From Epinephelus fuscoguttatus (lineage: Eukaryota > Chordata > Actinopteri > Perciformes > Serranidae): a stretch of DNA of 64,000 bases. A program made the position numbers and the translations under genes. This document shows positions 41,934 through 52,211 of this stretch, one piece after another. The notes beneath the pieces were generated by a model. The model saw only the letters and a program-made list of their open reading frames with translations. It did no database searches and was not told where the DNA came from. The number at the start of each line of letters is the position of its first letter. Position 1 is the stretch's first letter. Where the stretch lies: positions 22,365,282 to 22,429,281 of the forward strand of contig NC_064755.1 in NCBI RefSeq assembly GCF_011397635.1, given 5' to 3'.

Positions 41934-42060
41934 CACAAGTGGTCAGCTTGAGACACATGATGGAGTTGATAGAAGGTGTGAATGGCGATGTGTCTCAGTT
42001 GTCCAATTGTGATCAAATCACCTAAAACACACATTAATACCAGGTCTAAGTAGGGTCTTT
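41934..42060 (-). repeat. Dispersed repeat, copy B
   Basis: The minus strand shows GACAACTGAGACACATCGCC, ATTCACACC and CAAGCTGACCACTTGTG, matching the plus-strand copy at 6.06 kb. It is preceded by TGATTTGATCACAATTGG, suggesting the element's own end. Confidence 0.7.
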
Positions 42061-45000
42061 GACTAGTAGGAAAAGCACAGGGGAAATCCATGACACTAAT
42101 GAAGGCTCAGTTCCATTCAGTGCTATTCCAGTGAGCCAGCATACACAACACCAGGACCTCCCCTGAGTGGAATTCAGCCATCATTAATGTTAATAAATAC
42201 ACCTGTGCTTTTCCCACAGTGACACAAAATGTCTGCCATGAAAAAGGTGTATTGTGTCATCGAAAAGTGATTTGCAGGTCAGTGATACACACTCACATAG
42301 GTACACTGCACTAAACAATGAAAACAAAACAAAAACGACAACAGAAATATCAAACATCAATGTGATAAATTGGTCCTAAAGAGGTAGGCCAGAGAGTTTT
42401 TAGAGACAGTAGCAGTTTCACTTTCAATCAGGTGTATTAAACAAGCATAGCATGATGTAGTGTGCAAAGGGCATTTATTTTCCTGTTGTAAAGTAAAAGT
42501 GTTTCTTTCCCCCTGCAGCAACTCCAGAGCTTTAGTTTGCTGACATCAGCAGAACCGGCTCCCAACATCACTCAAGCATGACTGTTCTGCAGTCAGACTG
42601 CAGCTTTAGGAAAATGATTAACTGGAAAATTATTCACATTTTATTTATACTATACTCTATAAAATTAGAAAAAGGGAAGTTGAGAGAAAGGAGAAGCACG
42701 AGACTTCTCTAGTAGGACAAGAACATAAAGTTGCATATCATGAAACAATTAATTATTGATAATAAAAAAAGAGCAATAATGAAATGCCATCTGTGCCTGA
42801 GCTTCTCGTTCATACTAATCACCCATAAGAGGAAGAGGTCTATGCAGGGTGTAAAGTGGCTCAGCTAAATAACCTCAAGATTACTTTCGGTTCTGCTAGT
42901 AATATAAAAGCGTGTGTTTCTGTGTGTATTCATGTTTGTTTTTGCGCACCTAGGACAGGATTTTAGGTTGATTTAAAAGTGAAACATTGACTCATAGCAT
43001 TTGACGGCATGCCTAAAAGATTACATCTGAATTACTGTACTCAATGTGCACGCTCCAACCAGATGCATCAAAAGTACCTAAATGTCCACGGTTACATACA
43101 GATACACACATACACAAAATGTTATCAGCATCTCCTCCTCTGCCATTGTTACCGGGCAGTAATCAATTATCTCAGTATGATGTCATTCTGCTAACCCTCC
43201 CCCATACTGTTCAGCCCTCCTCCATGTGTACACTGGCTGCTCTATCATAGGGTGCATCAGCTCAGGAGTGGAAACTACAATGATGTTCTTATACTGAGAA
43301 GAAATAATCCTAAAACACTTATTATAACTCATGTTTCATTGTGCCAAGTTTTTAGGGCTACGCACTTATTTTGACGCAAGCTAATGCACATTGCAATTAA
43401 GTCACATGTATACACACACACACACACACAGTCAGTAGCCACATCATGTCACAGAGCAGTGATTTGATTACAGCTGAATGAATCCTCTGGCTGGATCACA
43501 CTGAGTCATCTGGTCTCCATCCTCAGTGACAGGATAATTGAATGAGGGACAGTAATGAAGAGACATGGACGCCAACATGAAGGGCAGTGTAAGGTCTTTG
43601 TTTTTGGGTTGCCTCTCTTTCGAAATGGCTCCTCGCTGGATGCTTGCCCAAGTATAAGTAACAACTTGCATTATCAGGTTATCAACATGACTTTACAACG
43701 GGCAAAGTTCAAGCCACGCACTTGTGGTAATAATTGCTTTGGCAGGCGTGTGATGATGTCATCTACGACGCACAGGAGTATTTCTCATGCAGGGAAGATG
43801 CAGAACATGTCCACTGCTGTATCGCTGAGGAACAGTGAAGCTGAGAGCTGCTGTTGCCTCACTCTATGCAGAGCAGAACCCTCCAGCAATATGAAGATAA
43901 TCCACTTAGCTTCTGTGTGTGTCAAGATACCAACTTGCCCTGCTTTCCTTCAGCTGTATTCGCTGGGCCCAGTGTAACAGATAGCAAAATGCATATTGAT
44001 CAACTGCCCCTGCGTATGGAAGAAGACAGCCGCTCCAACAGAACAAGAGATCCACAAAAATAAAACAAGATGAGCCAGAGCTGAACACTGAGATAAACTG
44101 TGTTCCCATTTTTCTGACAGGCTCATCTCCGTCTCTCATTATGATTCCATGTGTCACTTTATCAGTGTGTGTTCAATTTATGGTAAATCCAGGTTTTGCT
44201 GCATCAAAAACACTCTGGCTGGAGCCTTTGAGGTGTTGTTGGGTTTTAGTCTGTATTCATTGCTGTTATTTACCCCCTATGCTCATCAAAATGTGCAGGT
44301 TTAAGGCACCTCTTTGGCATTTTATTTTGTACATCAGGGCACCCCCCCTAAGGTATATCCATCTTGGAGATAGCTGCTCTTCTCCGAGCCCCAAAGAGCG
44401 GAGCTAATCGGCTCAGTGCTGAGCACGGTGGCAAAGACTATAGCTGCTCCAGTTCTCATTAAACACACAAAAGGAATCCTGCAATCAAGAGCGAACACGT
44501 TAGAATGAACCCCAAAATGAAAGACTTGTATGTAATCACACAGGTCCAGGATCAGAGCAGTCACCAGTCTTCTGCAGTAGTCACACATTCCACTATAGGT
44601 GAGGGCTAAAGCTTGGAGACATGCAAAATCCCTGTGATAGAGATCTCAGCGGTAACGCTATAACACATCCCACTGAGGTCAAGCGATACCATCTAGTTTG
44701 TGATCTGTGCCAATATCAGATGACAGCATGTCTCGGTGCGTCTTAGCTGGAGACAGACTCGTTATTGATCTCTTCATCCTTTGCTAAAACAGAAACCCAT
44801 CAGAGCGGGCAGACAGAGAGAAAGATGCTATGCCCATTTAGATACAACTGGCATGAAATCCCTCCTGGTGCCTATGAAATATGCCCATATTTAATGAATC
44901 TGTTCAGATGAAGTGCTTTTTAAAAAGGAGTATCATTCCCCTTAGATTCATTAATCAATTTCTCCTCCCAGTAATAGTATTTATTGATCTATACCATTCA

Positions 45001-47349
45001 TAACAATATTACGATCCTAGCGATATTTCTCATACAATAGTCTCCCCTTCTTGGCCCTGTCTCTGACAGACAGACATAAGAACACTGTTTTATTGCAGAG
45101 CTAGTTTATGTCTGGGCCAGTCACATTAGTTCCAGACCAAAAAACCCCAGAAGAGAACTAAAACACATTTTACTGCATTTATTTATTAGTATCAGCCATA
45201 ACGGGTGCATGGTAAAAAAAAAAAAAAACAATTTGTCCTCTTTGTGATAACTGAATGAGGTCACTTCCTGCTCAGACTTGGTGAGTGCTGTCCATCTATG
45301 GAAATTGTTTTTGTGAATGTTTGATGTGGGTGATGCGAGTTGTTTATTGTGCTGTCAGTGTGAATTATGCTCATTAAAGCAGCTCCTGTAATTACTGCAG
45401 GAGATAATCACTTATTCACCTAAAATATTAATACACACAGAGGCAGGAAGCATGATCAATATTAATCTTGGCTCATTGACAAACACACACACACACACAC
45501 ACACACGCTGCATAAACTCCCATTAATAATTGAGATAGGTTCAAGCTCTGAACTTGTCAGCGTGAATACAAATGCTGTGGATTTTGTGAACAAACCAATG
45601 AGCTCTGAAATTACTTATCCAATGTCAATCTTTTTCAGCTTGTGTTTAAAGGGAAATTCAACACAGACCAGATTTAAGTGGTGGTATTCCTTGGCTTTTT
45701 TGAGCTTGACAGCCGCAAACAAACCTCTGCCAAAGAAAACACCAAAAGAGCCAGTGACGTCCATATTGAAGTGTCTCACTCAACGCCAAGCGGTGAAGAG
45801 CGGCTCTGAATGATGAGAAAATCGAAGATGCGTGGCTATTATCATAAATGGAAAAGGTGAGTGTAAAAAGTTGTGACAGTAAGCTAGTTTTGCTGTGCGA
45901 GCTGGGGTGACAGACGCAAAATCTGGCATGACAGCATGAGCTGTCAGCTATGACAGTAAGAGCACTTGTCAGGGAACGCCCTCTATGCTAATGCTAACAT
46001 ATGCAGAGTAAAATGGATTTAAGGGACACTAACTGTCTGCCAGCACATGAACCCATTCTTGTCTCCATGCCAAACAAGGTCAGAATAATCCCTTAAGGAT
46101 AAATCTATTTTAAAGGGGACAATGGTTAAGGTGATAATATGTGTCCTAGTGTGCCACTTTCTGTGGGAATAAAAGCCCACTTTCACCTTTGCCTCCTTTT
46201 CTCAACCTCTCCTTCTCTTCCTCTTCCTGCCCTCATCACTCACACTTCCTTTTTCTCCTCTCTCCCTTTGCCCTGTCCATCATGCACTCTTCTCCCACCC
46301 TGCTCCTTTTACCACCGCGTCTCCCCTGAGTGGGGTGCATGGCCTATCGCCATAGTAACAGACAGCCATGACAGGTGGAGATAGCAGGTAGTGCGGCGAT
46401 GCATGACTCCCCCTGGGACTGCAGAATGCCAACACTATAGAATGAGAATGAGCAGAACATGCTCTCTCATACAAAGTCACCCTGCATACAGTGTGTACCT
46501 TCAGTCCATTGAAGCTTATTAGAAGAGGGGGTCCATGCCTTATCTGTATTCCACACATGCAGCAAAGCCACACTGCCATTGTTTCACTGTGCGGCCGGAC
46601 AGAGGGGAGAGAGGAGTCCAGTGGATTTACGCATGCTGTGTGCTTCTATTTCATCGCTCTCTATGGCCAGATCTGAACCAGGCCAAGCCAAACCAATCTG
46701 TTTCATGTCAGTGAGGGACTGGATTCTGCACTAACAAGATCCTACAAATCATCCACAATGGGATGCAGAAAAACTGTTTTCTCTATAGTGTCCAATTGAA
46801 TCAATTCAGTCTTGAAGATCGCACGCAAATCTCACACACACTCACACAGAACACACCACTTTAGCAACTTATTCATGCACTACACACACATGCAATTTTT
46901 ACATCCATATAATAAGATACATCAAATGACATCTGTCACCGACATGTACAGACACCATGTTCGACACTGCATCCCAATGCCTGCAGTAGTCTGTGAGGGA
47001 TTTCTCCCACACTTCACCACTGCAGCAGTTGAACACGTGGAGGAGTTAGACAAAAGCTAGAGTTTTCCCGAGTTGGATGCAAAAGACAGCTGTTTCTTTA
47101 GTATAGACAGCAGCTTTGGAGTCTCACTAGGAAGTTATCGAAGCATTTCAGGCTTGTAGATGGTAGTAAAGGGGAGGAGCAAACAAGCAACATCCTTTTT
47201 AATGAGATGACAGCAGCTCACCTCCTGCATAAGTGGCTGCATGAGCGTTTGCCATGAGGAGAGAGTGATGGAGAGCCACAGCAGAGAAAGAAAGAAACAA
47301 AGACAGACAGTAGATAGCGCCGGCAATACTATAAACCTGCAAGACTCAC

Positions 47350-47394
47350 CATGAGCAAACACACGGCTGATTCAGGCATGAGTTGGACAGCCAT
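47350..47394 (-). CDS. FRMD4-family (FRMD4A/FRMD4B) first coding exon
   Basis: On the minus strand, a start codon in the context cATGG opens a 15-codon exon reading MAVQLMPESAVCLLM, directly followed by a strong donor (GTGAGT) in phase 0. From memory, human FRMD4A begins MAVQLVPDSALGLLM before the FERM-domain segment MTEGRRCQV, and its first coding exon ends at the same place: 11 of 15 residues agree. FRMD4 proteins are FERM-domain scaffolds that link cytohesin/Arf6 to the Par polarity complex at cell junctions. No second exon (the start of the FERM domain) was found to the left, so 1-47,349 is read as part of a very long first intron, which is typical of this family. Whether it is the 4A or 4B paralogue cannot be decided from 15 residues. 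The call rests on a short peptide plus splice phase and Kozak context. Confidence 0.65.
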
Positions 47395-48330
47395 GATGGG
47401 ATCCTCTTATGGATTCTTGTGAAAAGGGAACACCGCCAATTTCCTGGAGGGACTCTCTTCGTTATCCTCTTCCTCGCTCCTTTTATTCAGAGTCTTCACC
47501 CAGGAAGCAAGCTCACCTCTGTCCAGATCAAGTCCTTTGACTGACCCTCCCACTCTGTGTCCTTATCCACCTCCCTCTGTCTCTCAGTCAGTGCTGCAGA
47601 CAGCCTCTGGTCTCTAATTGTAATGCCACAGTCCCTGGAGAGCCTGTGACTCCCCAGTCTCTCTGCGACTCTTCAGACTGAGCGGAAAAGCAGTCCTCCT
47701 TCTTCCAGTTCTTTGATCTGGGAGCAGACCCACCCACCCCCCCACTCCTCCTTTCACTTTTAAAACACTCCCCGCAGATCCCACACCCACCTCCCCCAAA
47801 CCCCAGTGACTCGGGCGCCTCTTGCTAAATGCTCCCCTCCCTCTGTTGCTGCCTTCTGCCTCCCTTTTTCAGTCTACTCTCCTCACAACACAAAGCACAT
47901 CCAGGCATGCACGTGGGTTTTTGGTCTTTTCTCTTTCTCCTGAGGCTGTCCTGTCGCTGCTCCACGGGATGTAACCTGCATCAGTGATGCTCCCCAGTCT
48001 AAAGCACTCCTCCACTGTGGTGGGAAAGACAGACGCTCACCTCTCCCCTCCACTCAGAGATCCAGCGTAGAGAGATCCCCTTCAGGCTGATCCCCTGCCT
48101 CATATATCATCAGTATGAGACAAGGGCAGAGAGTGAAGCAAATAAAGGAGAGTATAATAGATAGTTTCAAAAGAAGAGAGGATGAGGTAAAAGGCAACCA
48201 GGAGGAGAGAGATGTAGTGGGGAGAGCAGCCACTGGTGAGAGAGGTCCTTACTGTGCTGAGCGTAAATGAGGGTGGGTGGAGAAGAGGGAGGGGAGAGAG
48301 CGATGGAAATGCAGAGAGCAGACCGCGCCT
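47395..48330 (-). promoter_or_regulatory. Presumed 5' UTR and promoter region of the FRMD4-family gene
   Basis: This stretch lies immediately upstream, on the minus strand, of the proposed FRMD4 start codon. It is richer in C and pyrimidine runs than its surroundings and has no transposon I recognise. No TATA box, CpG island or transcription start can be fixed by eye. Assignment is by position only. Confidence 0.3.
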
Positions 48331-49780
48331 ATCGATGCTGGCTGAAACAGCAAGGCAGCATGGGATGTGGGTAAATACACCTCAGCTCACTTAATGAACA
48401 TGCATGTGTGATTGTGCACATATGACTTATGTTCATTGTAGGTGTCATGTACACAGACACCTGTGCTCCAGACTGTGATTTCTTTTTTTCTTTTTTTTTT
48501 TTTTTAACAGTGTTTGGCATTAATAATGTAGACTGAAAATAGTCTCAGTGTGGCTTTTGTCTTGTGTGTGTGCATGAGAGAGCCTGCCTGATAGACAGAT
48601 AAAGAGAAGTAATAAGAGAGGGATAGGTGAGAGAAGGTCAGAAAGCATGTAATCATATGAATAATGAATGCTGTGGCTGGAAAGAAGGCTCAAGACTCAA
48701 TCAAGTCGCGCCGGCACAACTTTAAATATTGAGAAATTGTAATTATAGTCATTGTGAGCACATGTATATGTTTCTGTGGGTGAGTAAACAGTTAGGTACA
48801 TAATTCCAGCATTCAATTAAAAAAAAAATTCTAATTTCTAATCTTTTTTTTTTTTTTTTTTTTCAAAAGAACCTGCAGCTTAGAAGGACAGGTCACCCCC
48901 AAGTCAAAAATACATATTTTCCCACTTACCTGTACTGGTATTCATCAATCTTTTGGTTTTGGTTTGAGCTGTGTAGTGTTGGAGATGTCGGCGGTAGAGA
49001 TGTCTGCCTTTTCTCCAATATAAGGGACCTAAATCAGCATGTGGAGCTCAAGCTCCAAAATATGCATTTAAAAAAACTCAACAGCAATGTCTCTTTCCAG
49101 AAATAACAATCCGGTTGCTCAAGATAATCCACAGACCTTGTTGAGAGCAGTTTCATGTAGGAACTATTTTCTTTCTACCAAACTACACCTGTCAACTCTA
49201 TTACCATGCAGAAGGAAGTGTACATTTACTGCCAGCTAGCTAATGTTACAGCTTAGCCAAGATTTTGCCAAGTGGTTGTTGTCCTGAGAACAACATTTTG
49301 TTTGCAGCTGCCTCAGTCAATCAAAATTGTGATGTCATCAAATTGCGCCCTGCTGCCAGTGCCCTGCAAAATATGTACACACCTGCTGTTTAGGCAGAGG
49401 CGCAAATTACAAGATGAGACAAAACTTAAAGGGGCAATAAGCGAAATCGTTTCACCGTTAGGTTCGCTGTTGTGCACTGCACAAAGCGTGTCATGAGTAG
49501 TAGCTGAGTGAAGTGGAGCCTGAGAAGGAAGCACTGGTTAGCCCCCACTTTCACTGTAGGCATATTCACTCACCACAGGGGCAAGGAAATAAAACCTAAA
49601 CAGCCAACTTAGTTTAGCAGTTAGCAATGTCTTTCACTCACTCTCGGTCTCTGCTGTGTTTAGCTATTTCCCAGCTTTCCTGTTAGCATTAGCACTTACT
49701 CAGCTGTCACGCTAATGCTCCAACTGAGCCGGGAGCCAGGCTCACGCTTCTCCACCAGGCTCAGTGAGTCGGACCTCTCG

Positions 49781-49902
49781 GCGTTAGCGTTAGCAGTAGT
49801 CGGCTGCTATGCTAACGTTCCGGGAGCCTGCTTCTCGGCTCCGGCGAGCTCTGGCGTGGGGACGTTAGCCTTAGCACTAGTCGGTTGCTATGCTAACGTT
49901 CC
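49781..49902. repeat. Tandem duplication rich in GTTAGC/GCTAAC
   Basis: Two copies, 80 bp apart, of a 41-bp block: 49,781-49,821 and 49,861-49,902. Each holds direct GTTAGC and inverted GCTAAC motifs around a CTAGTCGGTTGCTATG-like centre, so each can fold on itself. Confidence 0.75.
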
Positions 49903-49995
49903 AACTCTTGTCCATGAGACCGTGAGCCCGCCAGGCAGACATCTTTACAGCCGATATCTCCAACACTCTGCAACTCACACCAAAACAATCTAGAC

Positions 49996-50361
49996 CAGTG
50001 ATACCCAATTTAGGGCCTGCGGACAAATCTGGCCCATGATAGGTTTCCATGTAATTCACAATGAAAACAGGTTGATTACCACTAACATTTTTTGTACTTT
50101 AATGTAGAGAAGCTGCAAGAGTGCATAAAAGCATCAAATTGAGATTGTTACTAGAAAAAAAAAGAAGAAAAGTGCTGGTGTGGATTCCCTGTGTGGGGCT
50201 GCTGCGACTAAATTTGCCTCTTGGCCATGATAAGTAGGGATGGCAATATCAAAAGACTGGTGTAATATTATTAATAAAATAATGTTTATTTGTTAACTGG
50301 CCCCTGGCCTCATGTCATTTTGCAAAAGTGGCCCCTGAGCAAAGCAAGCTGAGTATCCCTG
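49996..50361. mobile_element. hAT-like MITE nested in the TTAA MITE
   Basis: Ends CAGTGATACCC and GAGTATCCCTG are near-inverted repeats (CAGKGATAC). The flanks ATCTAGAC and ATCTGGAT agree at 6 of 8 positions, as expected for an aged 8-bp hAT target duplication. Removing the insert restores the expected right end of the host MITE. Confidence 0.65.
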
Positions 50362-50689
50362 ATCTGGATGAGAAGCATTACAGGTAAGAGAAAAATGTAC
50401 TTTTGATTTGGGGGTGAGCTATCTCTTTAAGAACTAGCTGAAACTAGTTCCATTACATGTATTTTAACCCGCTTGATCCCACTGTATTTGAGCGTTTTTC
50501 TTTTCTTGTTTCAGAATGTCTCACTTAAACTGTTGTCTAACAAAAGCGAAAGTACTACACATGTTTATTCTTCATCTACATTGAGACTCACTCTGTGACT
50601 AATATGAACAATGTGGTCTTAGTCTCAGCTTCCTTCATATAGATCACACTGAAAGATAAATACATGTCATAGACAAGACTTTGCCAGAT

Positions 50690-51545
50690 TTGCAATCACT
50701 GCAACTTTTCTTACCACAGCACCGCCCCATTCAGATAACACATAAAGAAGAACCCAACTACGTGCATTCATAACTTCCTCTCATTTGTCTGACATTGTTG
50801 TAACTAATACTGGTTCACCACAAGGGTGCGTATTGTCACCTCTTCTTTATATCTTAGACGCTGACAGCTGCAAATCATCTTGTGACAGCAGTTTTCGGAT
50901 GGTACTGTGTTGTTGTCTCTCCTTCAGGGTGCCCAACACAACCATGGTGTGGCTCTCCCTGCATTTGTAGATTGGTGTAAGGACAACTTTTTAGAGTTAA
51001 ATACATCCAAAACTAAAGAAATGATGATTGATTTTAGACGTGACAACATCCCATTTAAGCTGGTTGTCAAACACAGTGCCTAAATGTTTGTAGGAGCTGA
51101 CAATTTCAATCTTCTCTCCATCTATGACACTCTCAGTGAAGGCCTTCTTAACACTGAAGCACTGGCCAAACGTGGACAGCAGAGGACTCATCTCCTTCGA
51201 ATGTTAAATTCTTTTTCTGTCAGTCCAGTGATTCTTTGTCTTTTTTATCAGTCCTTCATTGAAAGCCTTTTGACTTGTTCTTTTATCTGTTGGTTCAACA
51301 ACCTGTCACTCAGGGACAAGAATAGCCTGAACGGAGTTGTGAAAATTTGTTCCAAGATTATTGGACTTAAGCAGAGAGACCTAGGTTCTCTCTCTCTAGG
51401 GGCAACAGGTTCTGAGGAAGTCACGCAGCATTCTAAGTACTTCTGGGCATGTTTCAGCAAGAGAATTTTCACTATTGCCTTCAGGGTGTTGTTACGCCCA
51501 ACCTGCTTGTAAGGGCAATCGCTTTTCCAAGTCTTTCCCCTCTGC
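50690..51545 (+). pseudogene. Non-LTR retrotransposon (LINE) reverse-transcriptase remnant
   Basis: The translated fragments give GSPQGCVLSPLLYIL (RT motif 4), a degraded active-site box FSDGTVLLSLLQGAQ where FADD would be expected, then WCKDNFLELNTSKTKEMMID and, after an interruption, EALAKRGQQRTHLLRMLNSF and FIESLLTCSFICWFNN. This order is that of the C-terminal RT half of fish L2/Rex-like LINE ORF2. The frame shifts at least once and carries an internal inverted block (about 51,040-51,150), so it is dead. It is 5'-truncated and ends a few hundred bases before the ISRE of the kinase gene. Confidence 0.85.
51040..51150 (-). other. Inverted segment inside the LINE remnant
   Basis: Read on the minus strand this block encodes VIDGEKIEIVSSYKHLGTVF and DNQLKWD, the RT segment that should lie between TKEMMIDFRR (ending near 51,040 on plus) and EALAKRGQQR (starting near 51,155 on plus). 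The missing piece is therefore present but flipped in place. Confidence 0.8.
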
Positions 51546-51828
51546 TGTCCGATTGTTAAACATATCCTTATGAATTGTATTGTGTGTATTGTGCATTGGG
51601 TACTGTGTACCTCTATGTATTTTATCATCCAGTGTCAGTATTGAATATTTTTAATGAACATATTTATTGGTTATTGGTTCAAACTTGTGGTTAAAAGCAG
51701 CTTTCACTCAGAAATGTGACCCACACTGTTTTGAATACCATGCATTCATACAGATGTTGCCGCACCCATGCTGTCTTCAGTTTACACTCCTCCCCCAGCT
51801 ACAGCTTAGGGCTGCCAGAGAGTGGGAC

Positions 51829-51842
51829 GGGAAACTGAAACT
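51829..51842 (+). promoter_or_regulatory. ISRE (interferon-stimulated response element)
   Basis: The 14 bases GGGAAACTGAAACT fit the ISRE consensus GAAANNGAAACT without mismatch. It lies about 100 bp before a likely untranslated first exon donor (GTGAGT at 51,941) and 370 bp before the start codon of the RIPK-like kinase gene. IRF/STAT-type factors bind such sites, so the kinase gene is predicted to be interferon-inducible. The match is seen directly; the regulation is inferred. Confidence 0.7.
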
Positions 51843-51940
51843 TGTGCTCTCTTGTTTAGCTGCAGTTTGTTTAGCCTCTTGGTATGAACTAACTCTTGAA
51901 TCTTTAGGCCACGCGTGGACAGCATCTGAGGGGATATATG
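51843..51940 (+). other. Possible untranslated first exon of the RIPK-like kinase gene
   Basis: The first coding exon begins with a splice acceptor only 6 bases before the ATG (TTCAG at 52,201-52,205), so at least one non-coding 5' exon is required. The nearest good donor upstream is ATATATG/GTGAGTAGAG at 51,940/51,941, just downstream of the ISRE. The transcription start is not visible, so the left edge is nominal. Confidence 0.4.
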
Positions 51941-52211
51941 GTGAGTAGAGCCCAGATTCTTTATAAGGTAACAGGAACACGAGGGAAATGTCAGTAGGAA
52001 ATGTTTGGCAGTGTCTTTACGAGCTCTTGGTCCTCAGTGTGTAAAAACAAGGGCATAGTCTGAGCAGTAACTTCAACGTAGTGTATAAATCCACAGAGGC
52101 TAACTAATCAGCCACTGAATCACTTCATTTGTGTTTAGAAGGTTTTTTTCTGTAAGAAATATGTTTTACTAGCGCTGAGGCTGCATTTGTTCTACCAGAT
52201 TTCAGCAGGAG

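Larger units (their letters stand above)
34812..47349. other. Non-coding stretch, presumed FRMD4 intron
   Basis: Microsatellites, the GTTAGC cluster and repeat copy B are listed separately. The rest is AT-rich single-copy-looking sequence. Runs of A occur near 45,213-45,228. No exon was recognised in either strand. Confidence 0.5.
48885..50426. mobile_element. TTAA-type MITE (copy 2), interrupted by another MITE
   Basis: Same family and orientation as the copy at 27.1 kb: left end AGGACAGGTCACCCCCAAG, right end GGGGGTGAGCTATCTC before TTAA (50,427-50,430). The shared interior includes GAGATGTCTGCCTT, CAGACCTTGTTG and ATGCAGAAGGAAG. It is longer than copy 1 because of a GTTAGC-rich duplicated block (49,680-49,905) and the insertion at 49,996-50,361. 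Confidence 0.75.

Noticed and set aside
43555..43977. 140-codon plus-strand open frame
   Set aside because: No recognisable domain, no flanking splice signals that extend it, and no related frame nearby.
51667..51948. 93-codon frame ending at the kinase-gene promoter
   Set aside because: It spans the ISRE and the probable untranslated exon; the peptide has no family resemblance and its frame does not join the kinase exon.
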